NCBI GenBank assembly: GCA_030041255.1
Contig: JASHOF010000102.1
Coordinates: 1-54,402 of the forward strand
Length of the DNA stretch: 54,402 nt
Reading direction: 5' to 3'
Source: Acetobacteraceae bacterium
GTDB taxonomy: Bacteria; Pseudomonadota; Alphaproteobacteria; Acetobacterales; Acetobacteraceae
Each line of letters opens with the position of its first letter. Position 1 is the first letter of the stretch. The translations under genes and the position numbers were made by a program. Positions 42,565 to 50,469 of the stretch are shown piece by piece. A model generated the notes under the pieces. The model was not told the DNA's origin. It was given only the letters and a program-made list of their open reading frames with translations, and did not search any database.

Positions 42565-42921
42565 GGCATTCCGATTTCCATTCCCATTGTTGGCCAGACC
42601 CCGACGGCCCGGCGAACACCCCCGACCAAGACCGGCCCCGAGCTCGCTCGCGCACTCACTTTTCCGGCAAAACGGTCCGCCGGATACAAGCAAAGATAGG
42701 AACCGGCCTCGTCTCAGGCACCTCCCCGAACAGATGAATTCCTGCTTTGTTTGACCGGGGGTGTGGGCTTTTGGGACGGCGGCGCTCAAGCGCCGCCTGG
42801 CTCGGTTTCTGTCCGCCTGCCTCCGTTGCACCCGCCGGTCCGCGCGCCCCGGACCGGGCTGGAAATCCGGGGCGCGCTCACTATACGGTGAGGCATGAGC
42901 CCTTCATAATGGAATTGTCGC
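42565..42921. other. 357-bp divergent intergenic region upstream of cysE
   Basis: No gene recognised. It holds a 9-bp perfect hairpin GGCGGCGCT/AGCGCCGCC (42778-42797) and a stronger one at 42842-42877, plus CTCAC-TATACG-GTGAG (42877-42892) that could be a -10 element inside a small dyad about 30 bp before the cysE start. An Rrf2/IscR gene, often found here in other bacteria, is absent. Confidence 0.5.
42842..42877. promoter_or_regulatory. 12-bp perfect inverted repeat upstream of cysE
   Basis: GCGCGCCCCGGA (42842-42853), a 12-base loop, then TCCGGGGCGCGC (42866-42877). It lies 45 bp before the cysE ATG. No T-run follows, and the genes either side are divergent, so a terminator is unlikely; an operator or leader structure is possible. 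Confidence 0.5.
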
Positions 42922-43617
42922 ATGGCCTTCATGTTTCTGCGTGAGAGCATCGGCGCCTATCGCGAGCGCGATCCGGCCGCGCGGTCGGGCCTCGAAGTCC
43001 TGCTCTGCTACCCGGGGTTGCATGCCGTGGGGCTGCACCGGGTGGCGCACTGGCTGTGGCGGCGGCGGCTGTTCCTGGCCGGAAGGTGCGTTTCCCATGT
43101 CGGGCGATTCCTGACCGGGATTGAGATTCATCCGGGCGCGCGGCTGGGGCGGAGGCTGGTGATCGACCACGGGATGGGGGTCGTGATCGGGGAGACGGCG
43201 GAGATCGGGGATGACTGCCATCTCTACCACCAGGTGACATTGGGCGGGACCTCGATGGCGAAGGGCAAGCGGCACCCGACGATCGGCAACCGGGTCATTC
43301 TCGGCGCCGGGGCCAAGGTGCTGGGGCCAATCACGCTGGGGGACGATAGCAGGGTGGGCGCCAATGCGGTGGTGGTGCAGTCGGTGCCGGCCGGGACGAC
43401 GGTGGTGGGCGTGCCGGCCCACCCGGTCGAGGAGCGGGCCGAGGCGCGCAATGCCGTGCGGGGTGCGGCCTACGGCACGCCCTGCGAGGGCGAGACCGAC
43501 CCGCTTTTGTGCGAGATCGAGTCGCTGAGGGGCGAGCTCGAGGAGGTCGAGGCGAAGCTCGCACGGCTGGCGGCGGCCCGCCCGGCGCCCCGGCGTGAGC
43601 CTGCCGCCGGCGAGTGA
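42922..43617 (+). CDS. cysE: Serine O-acetyltransferase
   Basis: 231 residues, ATG at 42922. Left-handed beta-helix hexapeptide repeats run ~70-175: [43 protein letters not shown] (~71-113) holds the catalytic His/Asp and [27 protein letters not shown] continues the coil. It makes O-acetylserine from serine and acetyl-CoA, the precursor for cysteine. The N-terminal helical domain of E. coli CysE is short here, as in the shorter CysE/EpsC class. The C-terminal ~40 residues are a charged helix. First gene of an operon; the next gene's start overlaps the stop (GTGA). Confidence 0.9.
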   Translation: MAFMFLRESIGAYRERDPAARSGLEVLLCYPGLHAVGLHRVAHWLWRRRLFLAGRCVSHVGRFLTGIEIHPGARLGRRLVIDHGMGVVIGETAEIGDDCHLYHQVTLGGTSMAKGKRHPTIGNRVILGAGAKVLGPITLGDDSRVGANAVVVQSVPAGTTVVGVPAHPVEERAEARNAVRGAAYGTPCEGETDPLLCEIESLRGELEEVEAKLARLAAARPAPRREPAAGE

Positions 43618-44696
43618 CCTATCTCGACGCCAATGCCGCCGAGCCGCTGAGGCCGGCGGCCCGGGCTGCCGTTGCCGCCGCCCTCGAAGAGACGGGCAAC
43701 CCGGCCTCGGTGCATGCGGCGGGGCGGGCGGCGCGGCGAATCCTGGAGGGCGCGCGGGAGCGGATTGCGGCCCGCTTCGGGGGGCGCCCGGCCGAGCTGA
43801 TCTTCGTTTCCGGCGGCACGGAGGCGGATGCGCTGGCGCTCCATGCCTTCGGCGCGGGCCGGCGCATCATCATCGGCGCGACCGAGCATGACGCCATCCG
43901 CGCCGCGGCGCCCGAGGCAACGAGGCTGCCCGTCGATCGGAACGGCATCGCCGATCTCGAGTGCCTGGCGCGCCTGCTCGGGGAAGGCCCGCCGGCGCTG
44001 GTTGCCCTGATGCTGGCCAACAACGAAACCGGCGTGCTGCACCCGATCGAGGAGGCGGCGGCGATCGGCCGGCGTTTCGGCGCTTTCCTGCATGTCGATG
44101 CGGTGGCGGCGGCGGGGCGGGGCGGGATCGATTTTGCGCGGCTCGGTGCAACGTCGCTTGCGATTTCGTCGCACAAGCTGGGCGGGCCGGCGGGGGCCGG
44201 CGCGCTCTTGATCGCGCCCGGGGCCGCGGAACATTTCCGCCCGCTGATCGAAGGCGGGGGGCAGGAGCGGGGGCGGCGGGGGGGCACGCCTCCGGTGGCG
44301 GTCATCGCCGGGTTCGCGGCGGCGGCGGCGGAGGAAACGCTCGCGCTTGCCTGCCTGCGCGATCAGGCGGAGCGGGCGGCGGTCGGCGCGGGGGCCATCG
44401 TCTGCGGGGGCGGGGCGCCGCGGCTTTCGAATACCACCTCGCTCGCGCTTCCCGGGATCAAGGCGGAAACCCAGGTGATGGCGCTGGATCTGGCCGGCGT
44501 CGCGGTTTCCGCGGGGGCGGCGTGCAGTTCGGGCAAGGTTTCGGAAAGCCATGTGCTGAGGGCGATGGGGCTCGGCAAGCTGGCCGGGGAGGCCATCCGC
44601 GTGTCCTTGCCGTGGAACGCGACGGGCGCCGATATCGAGCATTTTGCGAGCGCATACCAGGGCATGGCGCGGCGCCTTCTCCGCCCCGCGGCCTGA
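43614..44696 (+). CDS. Cysteine desulfurase (NifS-like), first of two
   Basis: 360 residues from GTG at 43614, overlapping cysE by 4 bp. Class V aminotransferase fold: [16 protein letters not shown] start, [12 protein letters not shown] (~65-76), [13 protein letters not shown] (~139-151), [14 protein letters not shown]-binding Lys in [13 protein letters not shown] (~185-197) and sulfur-carrier Cys in [17 protein letters not shown] (~302-318). It removes sulfur from cysteine and holds it as persulfide. Slightly shorter than IscS. Having two desulfurases in tandem suggests one for Fe-S or other targets and one for tRNA thiolation through the downstream MnmA. Confidence 0.88.
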   Translation: MTYLDANAAEPLRPAARAAVAAALEETGNPASVHAAGRAARRILEGARERIAARFGGRPAELIFVSGGTEADALALHAFGAGRRIIIGATEHDAIRAAAPEATRLPVDRNGIADLECLARLLGEGPPALVALMLANNETGVLHPIEEAAAIGRRFGAFLHVDAVAAAGRGGIDFARLGATSLAISSHKLGGPAGAGALLIAPGAAEHFRPLIEGGGQERGRRGGTPPVAVIAGFAAAAAEETLALACLRDQAERAAVGAGAIVCGGGAPRLSNTTSLALPGIKAETQVMALDLAGVAVSAGAACSSGKVSESHVLRAMGLGKLAGEAIRVSLPWNATGADIEHFASAYQGMARRLLRPAA

Positions 44697-44712
44697 CCCC
44701 ACATCCGGAGGC

Positions 44713-45879
44713 ATGGTGCGCCCCAATCGGCCCGTCTATCTCGACAACCAGGCGACGACGCCGTGCGATCCGCGGGTGGTGGCGGCGATGCTGCCGTGGT
44801 TCTCGGAAAAATTCGGCAACCCGGCGAGCATCGAGCATGTGCTCGGGCGGGCGGCGGAGGCGGCGGTGAACGAGGCGCGCGAACGAATCGCGGGGCTGGT
44901 CAACGCCACCGCCTCCGAGATCCTGTTCACGTCCGGGGCGACCGAGAGCAACAACCTCGCGATCAAGGGGGCGGCGCGATTCGCGCGCGCGACGGGCGAT
45001 GCGCGGCATCGCATCGTGACGGTTGCGACCGAGCACAAGTGCGTTCTCGAATCCGTCAAAGACCTGGCCGGGGAAGGGTTCGAGCCGGTGATCCTGCCGG
45101 TCGGGGCGGACGGGCTCGTCGATCCGGCGGCGCTCGAAGAAGCGCTGGAGGAGCCTACGCTTCTGGTCAGCGTGATGGCGGTCAACAACGAAACCGGCGT
45201 GATCCAGGACATTGCCGCGCTGGCCAGGCTGGCGCGCGGGCGGGGCGCGCTCTTCCACTCGGATGCGGCGCAGGCGGCGGGGAAGATCGCGATCGATGCC
45301 AGGGCCTGGGATGTCGATCTGATGTCGCTGAGCGGGCACAAGGTTTACGGGCCGAAGGGAATCGGGGCGCTTTATGTGCGGCGCCGCCCGCGGGTGCGGC
45401 TGGCGCCGCTTCTGTCGGGCGGCGGGCAGGAGCGGGGGCTGAGATCCGGGACGCTGGCGGCGCCTTTGATCGTCGGCTTCGGCGAGGCGGCGCGGCTGGC
45501 GGTTGCGGAAGCGGAGGATGAGCGGCCGCGCATCGCGGGTTTCCGCGACGCGTTGCTGGAGCGGCTCAGGAGCGCCATTCCCGGCATCGCGCTCAACGGC
45601 TCGGAGCGGGCGCGGATCGGCGGCAACCTCAACCTCACCTTCCCGGGGGCCGGGGCGGCGGAACTGATGGCGGCGGCGTCGGATCTGTGCGTCTCGACGG
45701 GCTCCGCCTGTTCGGCGGCCTCGATCGAGCCCTCCTATGTGCTGCGCGCGATGGGGCTCGGCGAGGAAGCGGCGGCGCGCACCTTGCGGATCGGGATCGG
45801 ACGTTTTACCTCGGCTGCCGACATCGATTTCGCCGTTGCCGCGCTAACGGCAGCGCACGAGGCCGCCCGGGCGGCCTGA
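44713..45879 (+). CDS. iscS: Cysteine desulfurase (IscS-type), second of two
   Basis: 388 residues from ATG at 44713 (a GTG at 44716 is better spaced from the GGAGG). Same fold as the preceding gene but with IscS-style text: [36 protein letters not shown] (~78-92), PLP Lys in [16 protein letters not shown] (~205-220) and the catalytic loop [17 protein letters not shown] (~335-351). Feeds sulfur to Fe-S scaffold or tRNA-modifying acceptors. 16-bp gap to the first desulfurase gene and 11 bp to the ferredoxin gene. No IscU, HscA/B or IscA gene is in the window. Confidence 0.88.
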   Translation: MVRPNRPVYLDNQATTPCDPRVVAAMLPWFSEKFGNPASIEHVLGRAAEAAVNEARERIAGLVNATASEILFTSGATESNNLAIKGAARFARATGDARHRIVTVATEHKCVLESVKDLAGEGFEPVILPVGADGLVDPAALEEALEEPTLLVSVMAVNNETGVIQDIAALARLARGRGALFHSDAAQAAGKIAIDARAWDVDLMSLSGHKVYGPKGIGALYVRRRPRVRLAPLLSGGGQERGLRSGTLAAPLIVGFGEAARLAVAEAEDERPRIAGFRDALLERLRSAIPGIALNGSERARIGGNLNLTFPGAGAAELMAAASDLCVSTGSACSAASIEPSYVLRAMGLGEEAAARTLRIGIGRFTSAADIDFAVAALTAAHEAARAA

Positions 45880-45890
45880 GGATTGCCCAC

Positions 45891-46226
45891 ATGCCGCACA
45901 TGACCTTCATCGAGCGCGATGGTACGCGCCGCGAGGTCGAAGCCCCGCTCGGGCTTTCGGTGCTCGAGATCGCGCATCGGCACGGCGTCGATATCGAGGG
46001 TGCCTGCGAGGGCTCGCTGGCGTGCTCGACGTGCCACGTGATCGTCGATCGCGGCTGGTTCGAAAAGCTCGAAGAGCCGACCGAGGACGAGGAGGACATG
46101 CTCGATCTCGCGTTCGGGCTGAGCGAGACCTCGCGGCTCGGCTGCCAGATCGTGATGACGGAGGCGCTGGACGGGCTGGTCGTCAAGCTGCCGGCGGGCA
46201 GCCGGAACATGCTGAACGAGAAGTAG
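45891..46226 (+). CDS. fdx: 2Fe-2S ferredoxin (adrenodoxin/ISC type)
   Basis: 111 residues, ATG at 45891. Cluster ligands in [14 protein letters not shown] (C-x5-C-x2-C, ~43-56) and the fourth Cys in RLGCQI (~90). Fold typical of ISC ferredoxins with [13 protein letters not shown] start and the acidic helix [14 protein letters not shown]. It supplies electrons to the desulfurase/scaffold during Fe-S cluster assembly. Placement between iscS and mnmA matches that role. Confidence 0.9.
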   Translation: MPHMTFIERDGTRREVEAPLGLSVLEIAHRHGVDIEGACEGSLACSTCHVIVDRGWFEKLEEPTEDEEDMLDLAFGLSETSRLGCQIVMTEALDGLVVKLPAGSRNMLNEK

Positions 46227-46228
46227 CC

Positions 46229-47362
46229 GTGCGCATCCTGGTTGCGATGTCCGGCGGGGTGGACAGCGCCGTGACCGCTGGGTTGCTGGCGGAGGCCGGG
46301 CACGAGGTGATCGGCGTCACGCTGCAGCTTTACGAAAGCGGGCCACGGCGGCATCGCGGGGCGTGCTGCGCGGGGGAAGACATCCACGATGCGCGGCGCG
46401 TCGCCGATCAGCTCGGCATCCCGCATTACGTGATCGATGCGGAGGCGCGATTCCGGGCGGCCGTGCTCGAGGATTTTGCGGCGAGCTACGCGCGCGGCGA
46501 AACGCCGGTGCCGTGCGTGCGCTGCAATCAGACGGTGAAGTTTGCGGATCTCACGCGGCTGGCACGGGACCTCGGGGCGGAGGCGCTGGCGACGGGCCAC
46601 TATGTGCGGCGGGTCGAGGGGGCGGGGGGGCCGGAGCTGCATCGGGCGCGCGATCTCGGGCGCGACCAGAGCTGGTTTCTGTTCGCGCTGACGCGCGAGC
46701 AGCTTGCGATGGCGCGGTTTCCGCTCGGCGAGTTCCCTGACAAGGCGGCGGTGCGGGCGGTGGCGGGGCGGCTTGGGCTAGCGGTGGCTGGGAAGCCGGA
46801 CAGCCAGGACCTTTGCTTCGCCCCGGACGGGGACCATGCCGAGGTGGCGGGGCGCCTTAAGCCGGAGGCGCTGGCGGGAGGGGAGATCGTCTCCCGGGAC
46901 GGGCGCGTGCTGGAGGGCCATCGGGGGCTCGCGCGCTACACGGTTGGCCAGGGGCGGCGCCTTGGCCGGGCGGCATTCGATGGCGGCGAGCGGCAGGTGG
47001 TGGTGGCGCTCGAGGCGGAGAGGCGGCGTGTCATCGTCGGGCCGCGCGGCAGCGGGGCGCGGCGGGTGGCGCTTGGGGAGATCAACTGGCTCGTTCGGGC
47101 GCCGCGCGAGCCGGTGCGGGCGGCGGTGAAGCTGCGCGCCCGGGAGGCGCCGCAGCCGGCGGTGATTGTTCCCGATCGCGCCGAGCTTCTGCTGGATGTT
47201 CCGGCGTTGCCTGCGCCCGGGCAGGCGGCCGTGTTCTATGACGGGAGCCGGGTGCTGGGCGGGGGCTTCATCCGCCGCGCGATTGACTTGGCGGCGGGCG
47301 CGGGCGAGATGGTGGCCGGTGCGGGGCAGGGAGCTCTCTTTAGCGGCGTAGCTCAGCGGTAG
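46229..47362 (+). CDS. mnmA: tRNA-specific 2-thiouridylase
   Basis: 377 residues from GTG at 46229. N-terminal PP-loop MSGGVDSAVTAGLL (~7-20), catalytic Cys in PVPCVRCNQTVKF (~92-104), interaction motif ATGHYVRR and second catalytic Cys in KPDSQDLCFAPDG (~189-201), then the C-terminal beta-barrel domains. It thiolates U34 of tRNA-Lys, -Glu and -Gln at C2 using sulfur passed from IscS. Last gene of the operon. Its TAG stop (47360-47362) is inside the tRNA gene that begins at 47342; the C-terminal seven residues are encoded by tRNA sequence. Confidence 0.92.
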   Translation: MRILVAMSGGVDSAVTAGLLAEAGHEVIGVTLQLYESGPRRHRGACCAGEDIHDARRVADQLGIPHYVIDAEARFRAAVLEDFAASYARGETPVPCVRCNQTVKFADLTRLARDLGAEALATGHYVRRVEGAGGPELHRARDLGRDQSWFLFALTREQLAMARFPLGEFPDKAAVRAVAGRLGLAVAGKPDSQDLCFAPDGDHAEVAGRLKPEALAGGEIVSRDGRVLEGHRGLARYTVGQGRRLGRAAFDGGERQVVVALEAERRRVIVGPRGSGARRVALGEINWLVRAPREPVRAAVKLRAREAPQPAVIVPDRAELLLDVPALPAPGQAAVFYDGSRVLGGGFIRRAIDLAAGAGEMVAGAGQGALFSGVAQR

Positions 47363-47416
47363 AGCAGGGGAATCATAATCCCTTGGTCGGGGGTTCAAAT
47401 CCCTCCGCCGCTACCA
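47342..47416 (+). tRNA. tRNA with CAT anticodon (Met elongator or Ile2)
   Basis: Cloverleaf of 75 bases including an encoded CCA. Acceptor AGCGGCG pairs with CGCCGCT (7 bp). D arm GCTC/GAGC with a 7-base loop. Anticodon arm GGGGA/TCCCT (one G-T pair) with loop ATCATAA, anticodon CAT at 47374-47376. T arm GGGGG/CCCTC with loop TTCAAAT. The paired 1-72 position and the lack of three G-C pairs next to the loop exclude initiator tRNA. Distinguishing elongator Met from lysidine-modified Ile2 needs identity-element comparison. The 5' 21 bases overlap the end of mnmA. Confidence 0.93.
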
Positions 47417-47463
47417 CCCGAAAGACACTCTGGCGGCCGGCGGCAGGATCGGGGAGTCTCGCG

Positions 47464-48138
47464 ATGCGCATCGAACACGCCTGGCTGTTCGATCTCGACG
47501 GCACGCTCGTGGACAGCGTCTATCAGCATGTCCTGGCGTGGAAGGAATCGCTCGATGCGGAGGGGATCGAGCTTTCGGTCTGGCGCATTCATCGCAGGAT
47601 CGGGATGAGCGGCGGGCTGTTCATGAACCAGTTGCTGCGCGAGACCGGCCTTCAGGTGAGCGCGGAGCGCGCGGATCGATTGCGCCGCGGGCATGCCGAA
47701 GCCTATGTGCGCTACGGGAGCACGGTCCGGCCGCTGCCGGGGGCGCGCGAGCTTCTGGCATACCTTTCGGAGGCCGGCATTGCGTGGGCGATTGCGACCA
47801 GCGGCCGGATGGAGACGGCGTCCGTCAATCTCGCCGCGCTCGGCGTGGATCCGGAAAAGGCGGTGGTGGTGACGCGGGACCAGGTGAAACATGCCAAGCC
47901 CGATCCCGATCTTTTCATCGCGGCGGCGGAACGGCTGGGGGCGCCGATCGAACGGAGCATCGTGGTCGGCGATTCGATCTGGGACATGCTGGCGGCGATC
48001 CGGGCGCGTGCGCTCGGGGTCGGGTTGCTGAGCGGCGGCTACGGATCCGACGAGCTTTGGCGGGCCGGGGCGATTCGCGTTTACGAGGACCCGGCGGATT
48101 TACTTGTGCATATCGACGAGGTCGGCAGCCGGCGGTGA
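47464..48138 (+). CDS. HAD-superfamily phosphatase (phosphoglycolate phosphatase-like)
   Basis: 224 residues from ATG at 47464. HAD motif I FDLDGTLVDS (~9-18) with both Asp, motif II ATSGR (~114-118), motif III Lys in KHAKPDPDLF (~141-150) and motif IV VVGDSIWDML (~168-177). Helical cap domain between I and II, as in subfamily IA beta-phosphoglucomutase/phosphoglycolate phosphatases. Substrate unknown. The last 36 codons and following bases are the left copy of a 121-bp direct repeat that recurs at 49985. Confidence 0.87.
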   Translation: MRIEHAWLFDLDGTLVDSVYQHVLAWKESLDAEGIELSVWRIHRRIGMSGGLFMNQLLRETGLQVSAERADRLRRGHAEAYVRYGSTVRPLPGARELLAYLSEAGIAWAIATSGRMETASVNLAALGVDPEKAVVVTRDQVKHAKPDPDLFIAAAERLGAPIERSIVVGDSIWDMLAAIRARALGVGLLSGGYGSDELWRAGAIRVYEDPADLLVHIDEVGSRR

Positions 48139-48150
48139 GTTTGGCGGGGG
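48030..48150 (+). repeat. Direct repeat, left copy (3' end of the HAD gene)
   Basis: 121 bp covering the last ~36 codons of the HAD gene and 12 bases past its stop. The right copy is at 49985-50105 (offset 1,955 bp), differing by about six substitutions. This left copy is the intact, in-frame one. The remaining gap to the PIN gene (48151-48272) shows nothing recognisable. Confidence 0.9.
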
Positions 48151-48272
48151 GGCGAGCGAGGTGCGGCGAGGCCAGCCCGCCGCCGGCCCGACGCAGGCTC
48201 GCCAGGCGCGCAAGGCTGAATGAGGCTGGTCAGGTCCATCCTTCACGGGAAGGGCGTTCCTGCGGCCTTCCT

Positions 48273-48707
48273 TTAGCCGCTGAGCCGAGCGATGGCGGCG
48301 GCGGGATCGATGATGGGGATGCCGGCATGGGCGCCGAGGGTAAGGAGGCCGGCGTCGCCGGAAATGATCAGATCGGCCCGCGATGCCACGCCGAGCGCGA
48401 GCACGGCATCGTCGTCGGGATCGCGGCTGACCTGAGCGGGCAGCGACGGCGGCTCGATAATCTCGGCCAACCGCCGCAGCTCGCCCAACATCTGTTCGGG
48501 GTCGGTCCGGGAGCGGGCCAGGATCGCGTGGAACTTGGGGCGGCGGATGACCTCGCCGAGTTCGGCGAGCAAGACCGGGCTGGTGATGAGGGTGATCGTG
48601 CCGGCGCGGACCGCTTCGATCAGCCTGTGAGGCGTGCCGCGCCAGAGCAGGCCGGACAGCAGCACATTGGTGTCAAGGACGGCCCGCACGCTGCCGACGC
48701 TCGGCAC
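48273..48707 (-). CDS. PIN-domain toxin of a type II toxin-antitoxin pair
   Basis: 144 residues from GTG at 48707 (GTG at 48689 is an alternative). PIN fold: AVLDTNVLLSGLLWRG (first acidic residue, Asp ~12), SPVLLAELGEVIRRPKF (Glu ~48), SRDPDDDAVLALGVAS (acidic centre ~95-98) and DLIISGDAGLL (Asp ~117). These match the subfamily labelled 'putative toxin component, PIN family', Mg-dependent RNases. It overlaps the antitoxin frame by 35 bp, so expression is coupled. Confidence 0.85.
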   Translation of the reverse strand: MPSVGSVRAVLDTNVLLSGLLWRGTPHRLIEAVRAGTITLITSPVLLAELGEVIRRPKFHAILARSRTDPEQMLGELRRLAEIIEPPSLPAQVSRDPDDDAVLALGVASRADLIISGDAGLLTLGAHAGIPIIDPAAAIARLSG

Positions 48708-48921
48708 GGACCGCCTTCACCTCCGCATCGATCTCTTCCATCGACATCGGCTCGATGCCGGCTTCGGCCACGCGGTCGGCGATCGAGAGCAGCGCGTCCG
48801 CCGCCTGCTGCCGCCGGATCGCATCGGTGAGCAGCCGGTCGAGGGCCTGCGGCGTGAGCAGCCCTGCCTCGCGGGCGGCCTCCGCCGTCGCCTCGGGCAG
48901 TTCGATCTGAATCTTCGTCAT
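48673..48921 (-). CDS. Antitoxin of the PIN toxin (ribbon-helix-helix-like)
   Basis: 82 residues from ATG at 48921. N-terminal TKIQIELPEATAEAAREAGLLTPQALDRLLTDAIRRQ resembles antitoxin/CopG-type DNA-binding segments, and the C-terminal acidic helix (SMEEIDAEVKAVRAERRQ) would cover the toxin. It directly precedes the toxin, overlapping it by 35 bp, and follows the XRE gene by 10 bp on the same strand. Confidence 0.75.
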   Translation of the reverse strand: MTKIQIELPEATAEAAREAGLLTPQALDRLLTDAIRRQQAADALLSIADRVAEAGIEPMSMEEIDAEVKAVRAERRQRAGRP

Positions 48922-48931
48922 GGCTCCTCCG

Positions 48932-49309
48932 TCAGGATGCCTTGGCCCAGCGGCGGGCCTGGTGTTGGAGCACGAGCCCCTGGAGAACGGTCTTGGCCGT
49001 CGCCTTCTCCTCGGGCGTGAAGCGATCGACAGCCTCGAAGATCAGCTTGAGGTCGTCGTCCTGGGGGCCACGCTCCTGCGGATCGAACACCAGTACGTCG
49101 GCGCTGACCGACAAGGCAAGCGCCAGGCGCCGGACCACATCCAGGGTCGGCTGACTGGTGCCGGCCTCGTAGCGCTGCACCTGGGTGAGATGGACGCCTA
49201 CAGACTCGGCGAGTGCTCGTTGACTGAGTCCCCGCCGTTTGCGCAGGGCAATCAATCGCTCGGGGAAAGACATGGCGCGCCGGTCAGCTTTGTTGAATGA
49301 CGCATCCAT
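48932..49309 (-). CDS. XRE-family transcriptional regulator
   Basis: 125 residues from ATG at 49309 with AGGTGG upstream (ATG at 49273 possible). HTH_XRE: ERLIALRKRRGLSQRALAESVGVHLTQVQRYEAGTSQPTLDVVRRLALALSVSADVLVF (~17-75). A C-terminal helical tail of ~45 residues. First gene of a probable XRE - antitoxin - toxin operon, with a dyad operator at its promoter (49348-49376), suggesting it represses the unit. Confidence 0.85.
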   Translation of the reverse strand: MDASFNKADRRAMSFPERLIALRKRRGLSQRALAESVGVHLTQVQRYEAGTSQPTLDVVRRLALALSVSADVLVFDPQERGPQDDDLKLIFEAVDRFTPEEKATAKTVLQGLVLQHQARRWAKAS

Positions 49310-49347
49310 CTAACCACCTGCCCTCTGGAGCGCTGTAGGCGAAACAT

Positions 49348-49376
49348 ACTATACGCTGTAACGATAGCAGCGTAAA
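49348..49376 (-). promoter_or_regulatory. Promoter and dyad operator of the XRE-antitoxin-toxin operon
   Basis: On the minus strand: -35 TTTACG (49376-49371), 17-base spacer, -10 TATAGT (49353-49348). A perfect 7-bp inverted repeat TACGCTG/CAGCGTA with a 9-base centre (49352-49374) fills the space between the boxes, 38 bp upstream of the XRE start. Binding there would occlude polymerase, fitting autorepression by the XRE protein. Confidence 0.65.
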
Positions 49377-49409
49377 TGGGGTATCGACAGGGTTTGCGGG
49401 GAGACCGGC

Positions 49410-50015
49410 ATGGCGCGCATTCCCGAGGCGGAGATCGAGCGGCTGAAGAGCGAGGTCTCGGTCGTCCGCCTGGTGGAGGCGGCCGGCATCGTGCTCGCCC
49501 GGCAGGGCAAGGACCTGGCCGGGCGGTGCCCGTTCCATGCGGAGGACACGCCGTCGCTGATCGTGACGCCGGAGAAGAACCTGTAGCATTGCTTCGGCTG
49601 CTCCGCCGGCGGCGGGCCGATCGACCGGGTGAGGCGGCGGAACGGGGTGAGCTTCCGCCATGCCGTGGACCTGCTGCGGGAAGGTCTGCCGGCGGTGACC
49701 GACGGCGCGGTGAAGCGGACCACGGTGCGGGCGCTCACCACCCCGGTGCCGCCGGACGCTGACGGCCAGGCGGTGCTCGACCGGGTGGCGGCGTTCTACC
49801 AACAGACCTTGAAGCAGGCGCCCGAGGCGCTGGCCTATCTGAAGACCCGCGGCATCGACCATGCCGAGGCGATCGACACCTTCAAGCTCGGCTTCGCCAA
49901 CCGCACGCTCGGGCTGCGCCTGCCAGAGAAGACCCGCAAGGCCGGGGCCGAGCCGCGGGCGCGGCTGGAGCGGATCGGGCTTCCGAGCGGCGGCTACGGA
50001 TCCGAGGAGCTTTGA
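49410..50015 (+). pseudogene. Broken primase-like gene (CHC2 zinc finger), TAG-interrupted and truncated
   Basis: From ATG at 49410 the frame reads IERLKSEVSVVRLVEAAGIVL and GRCPFHAEDTPSLIV, matching the start of DnaG-type and mobile-element primases. At codon 59 a TAG (49584-49586) stands where relatives have Trp in NLWHCFGC; the frame then continues HCFGCSAGGGPIDRV and a plausible ~120-residue stretch. The CHC2 metal ligands (C..H..C..C) are otherwise intact. The frame runs into the right copy of the HAD 3' repeat and stops at a TGA there (50013-50015). The catalytic Toprim domain is absent. Probably a mobile-element relic. Confidence 0.8.
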
Positions 50016-50105
50016 CGGGCCGGGGCGATCCGCGTTTACGAGGACCCGGCGGATTTGCTTGTGCATATCGATGAGGTCGGCAGCCGGCAGTGAGTTTGGC
50101 GGGGG
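49985..50105 (+). repeat. Direct repeat, right copy (degraded HAD 3' end)
   Basis: About 95% identical to 48030-48150. A TGG to TGA change (at 50013-50015) breaks the HAD frame. It is fused in frame to the primase remnant. The two copies bracket 1.8 kb of accessory genes. Confidence 0.9.
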
Positions 50106-50469
50106 CGCGGGGGGGGGCGAGGCACGGGGGCGAAAGGCGGCTTACGAGGCGAGCGGCCGATTGTGGTCGCGCGGTTTTATGTTTAGCGCCGGGCTTCTGC
50201 TCAATATTCCCGTGTCGGCCGCGCCCGGCCGGGGCGCCCATTCAGATGAGCGTTGGTTCGGCCCGAATCGTGCGCGATGTTGGCAACGGAATCTGCCGAG
50301 GGGGTGCGGCTATGATCACGTAACGCGGCGCTATCGTGTGGCGGGGCCAGGGGCCAGTTGGGCAATGGGCAGGCGTCGATTCCCTCGGCGAATTACGGTC
50401 GCGGAGGCGGGAATACGAGACTCCTTGAGGTGCCCAAGCAGCTCGGCTCGGCTGTAGCGGGCATGCTCA
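50106..50469. other. 364-bp gap between the repeat and the large ATPase
   Basis: No recognisable gene on either strand and no tRNA-like or repeat structure. It begins with a G-rich run (50101-50117) and becomes less GC-rich toward the ATPase stop. The boundary between core DNA and the accessory ATPase probably lies here. Confidence 0.4.

Noticed and set aside
49584-49586. TAG in the primase frame as a recoded (Trp or pyrrolysine) codon
   Set aside because: The gene is truncated, ends in foreign DNA with a second nonsense change, and TAG ends other genes here normally (mnmA, XdhC).
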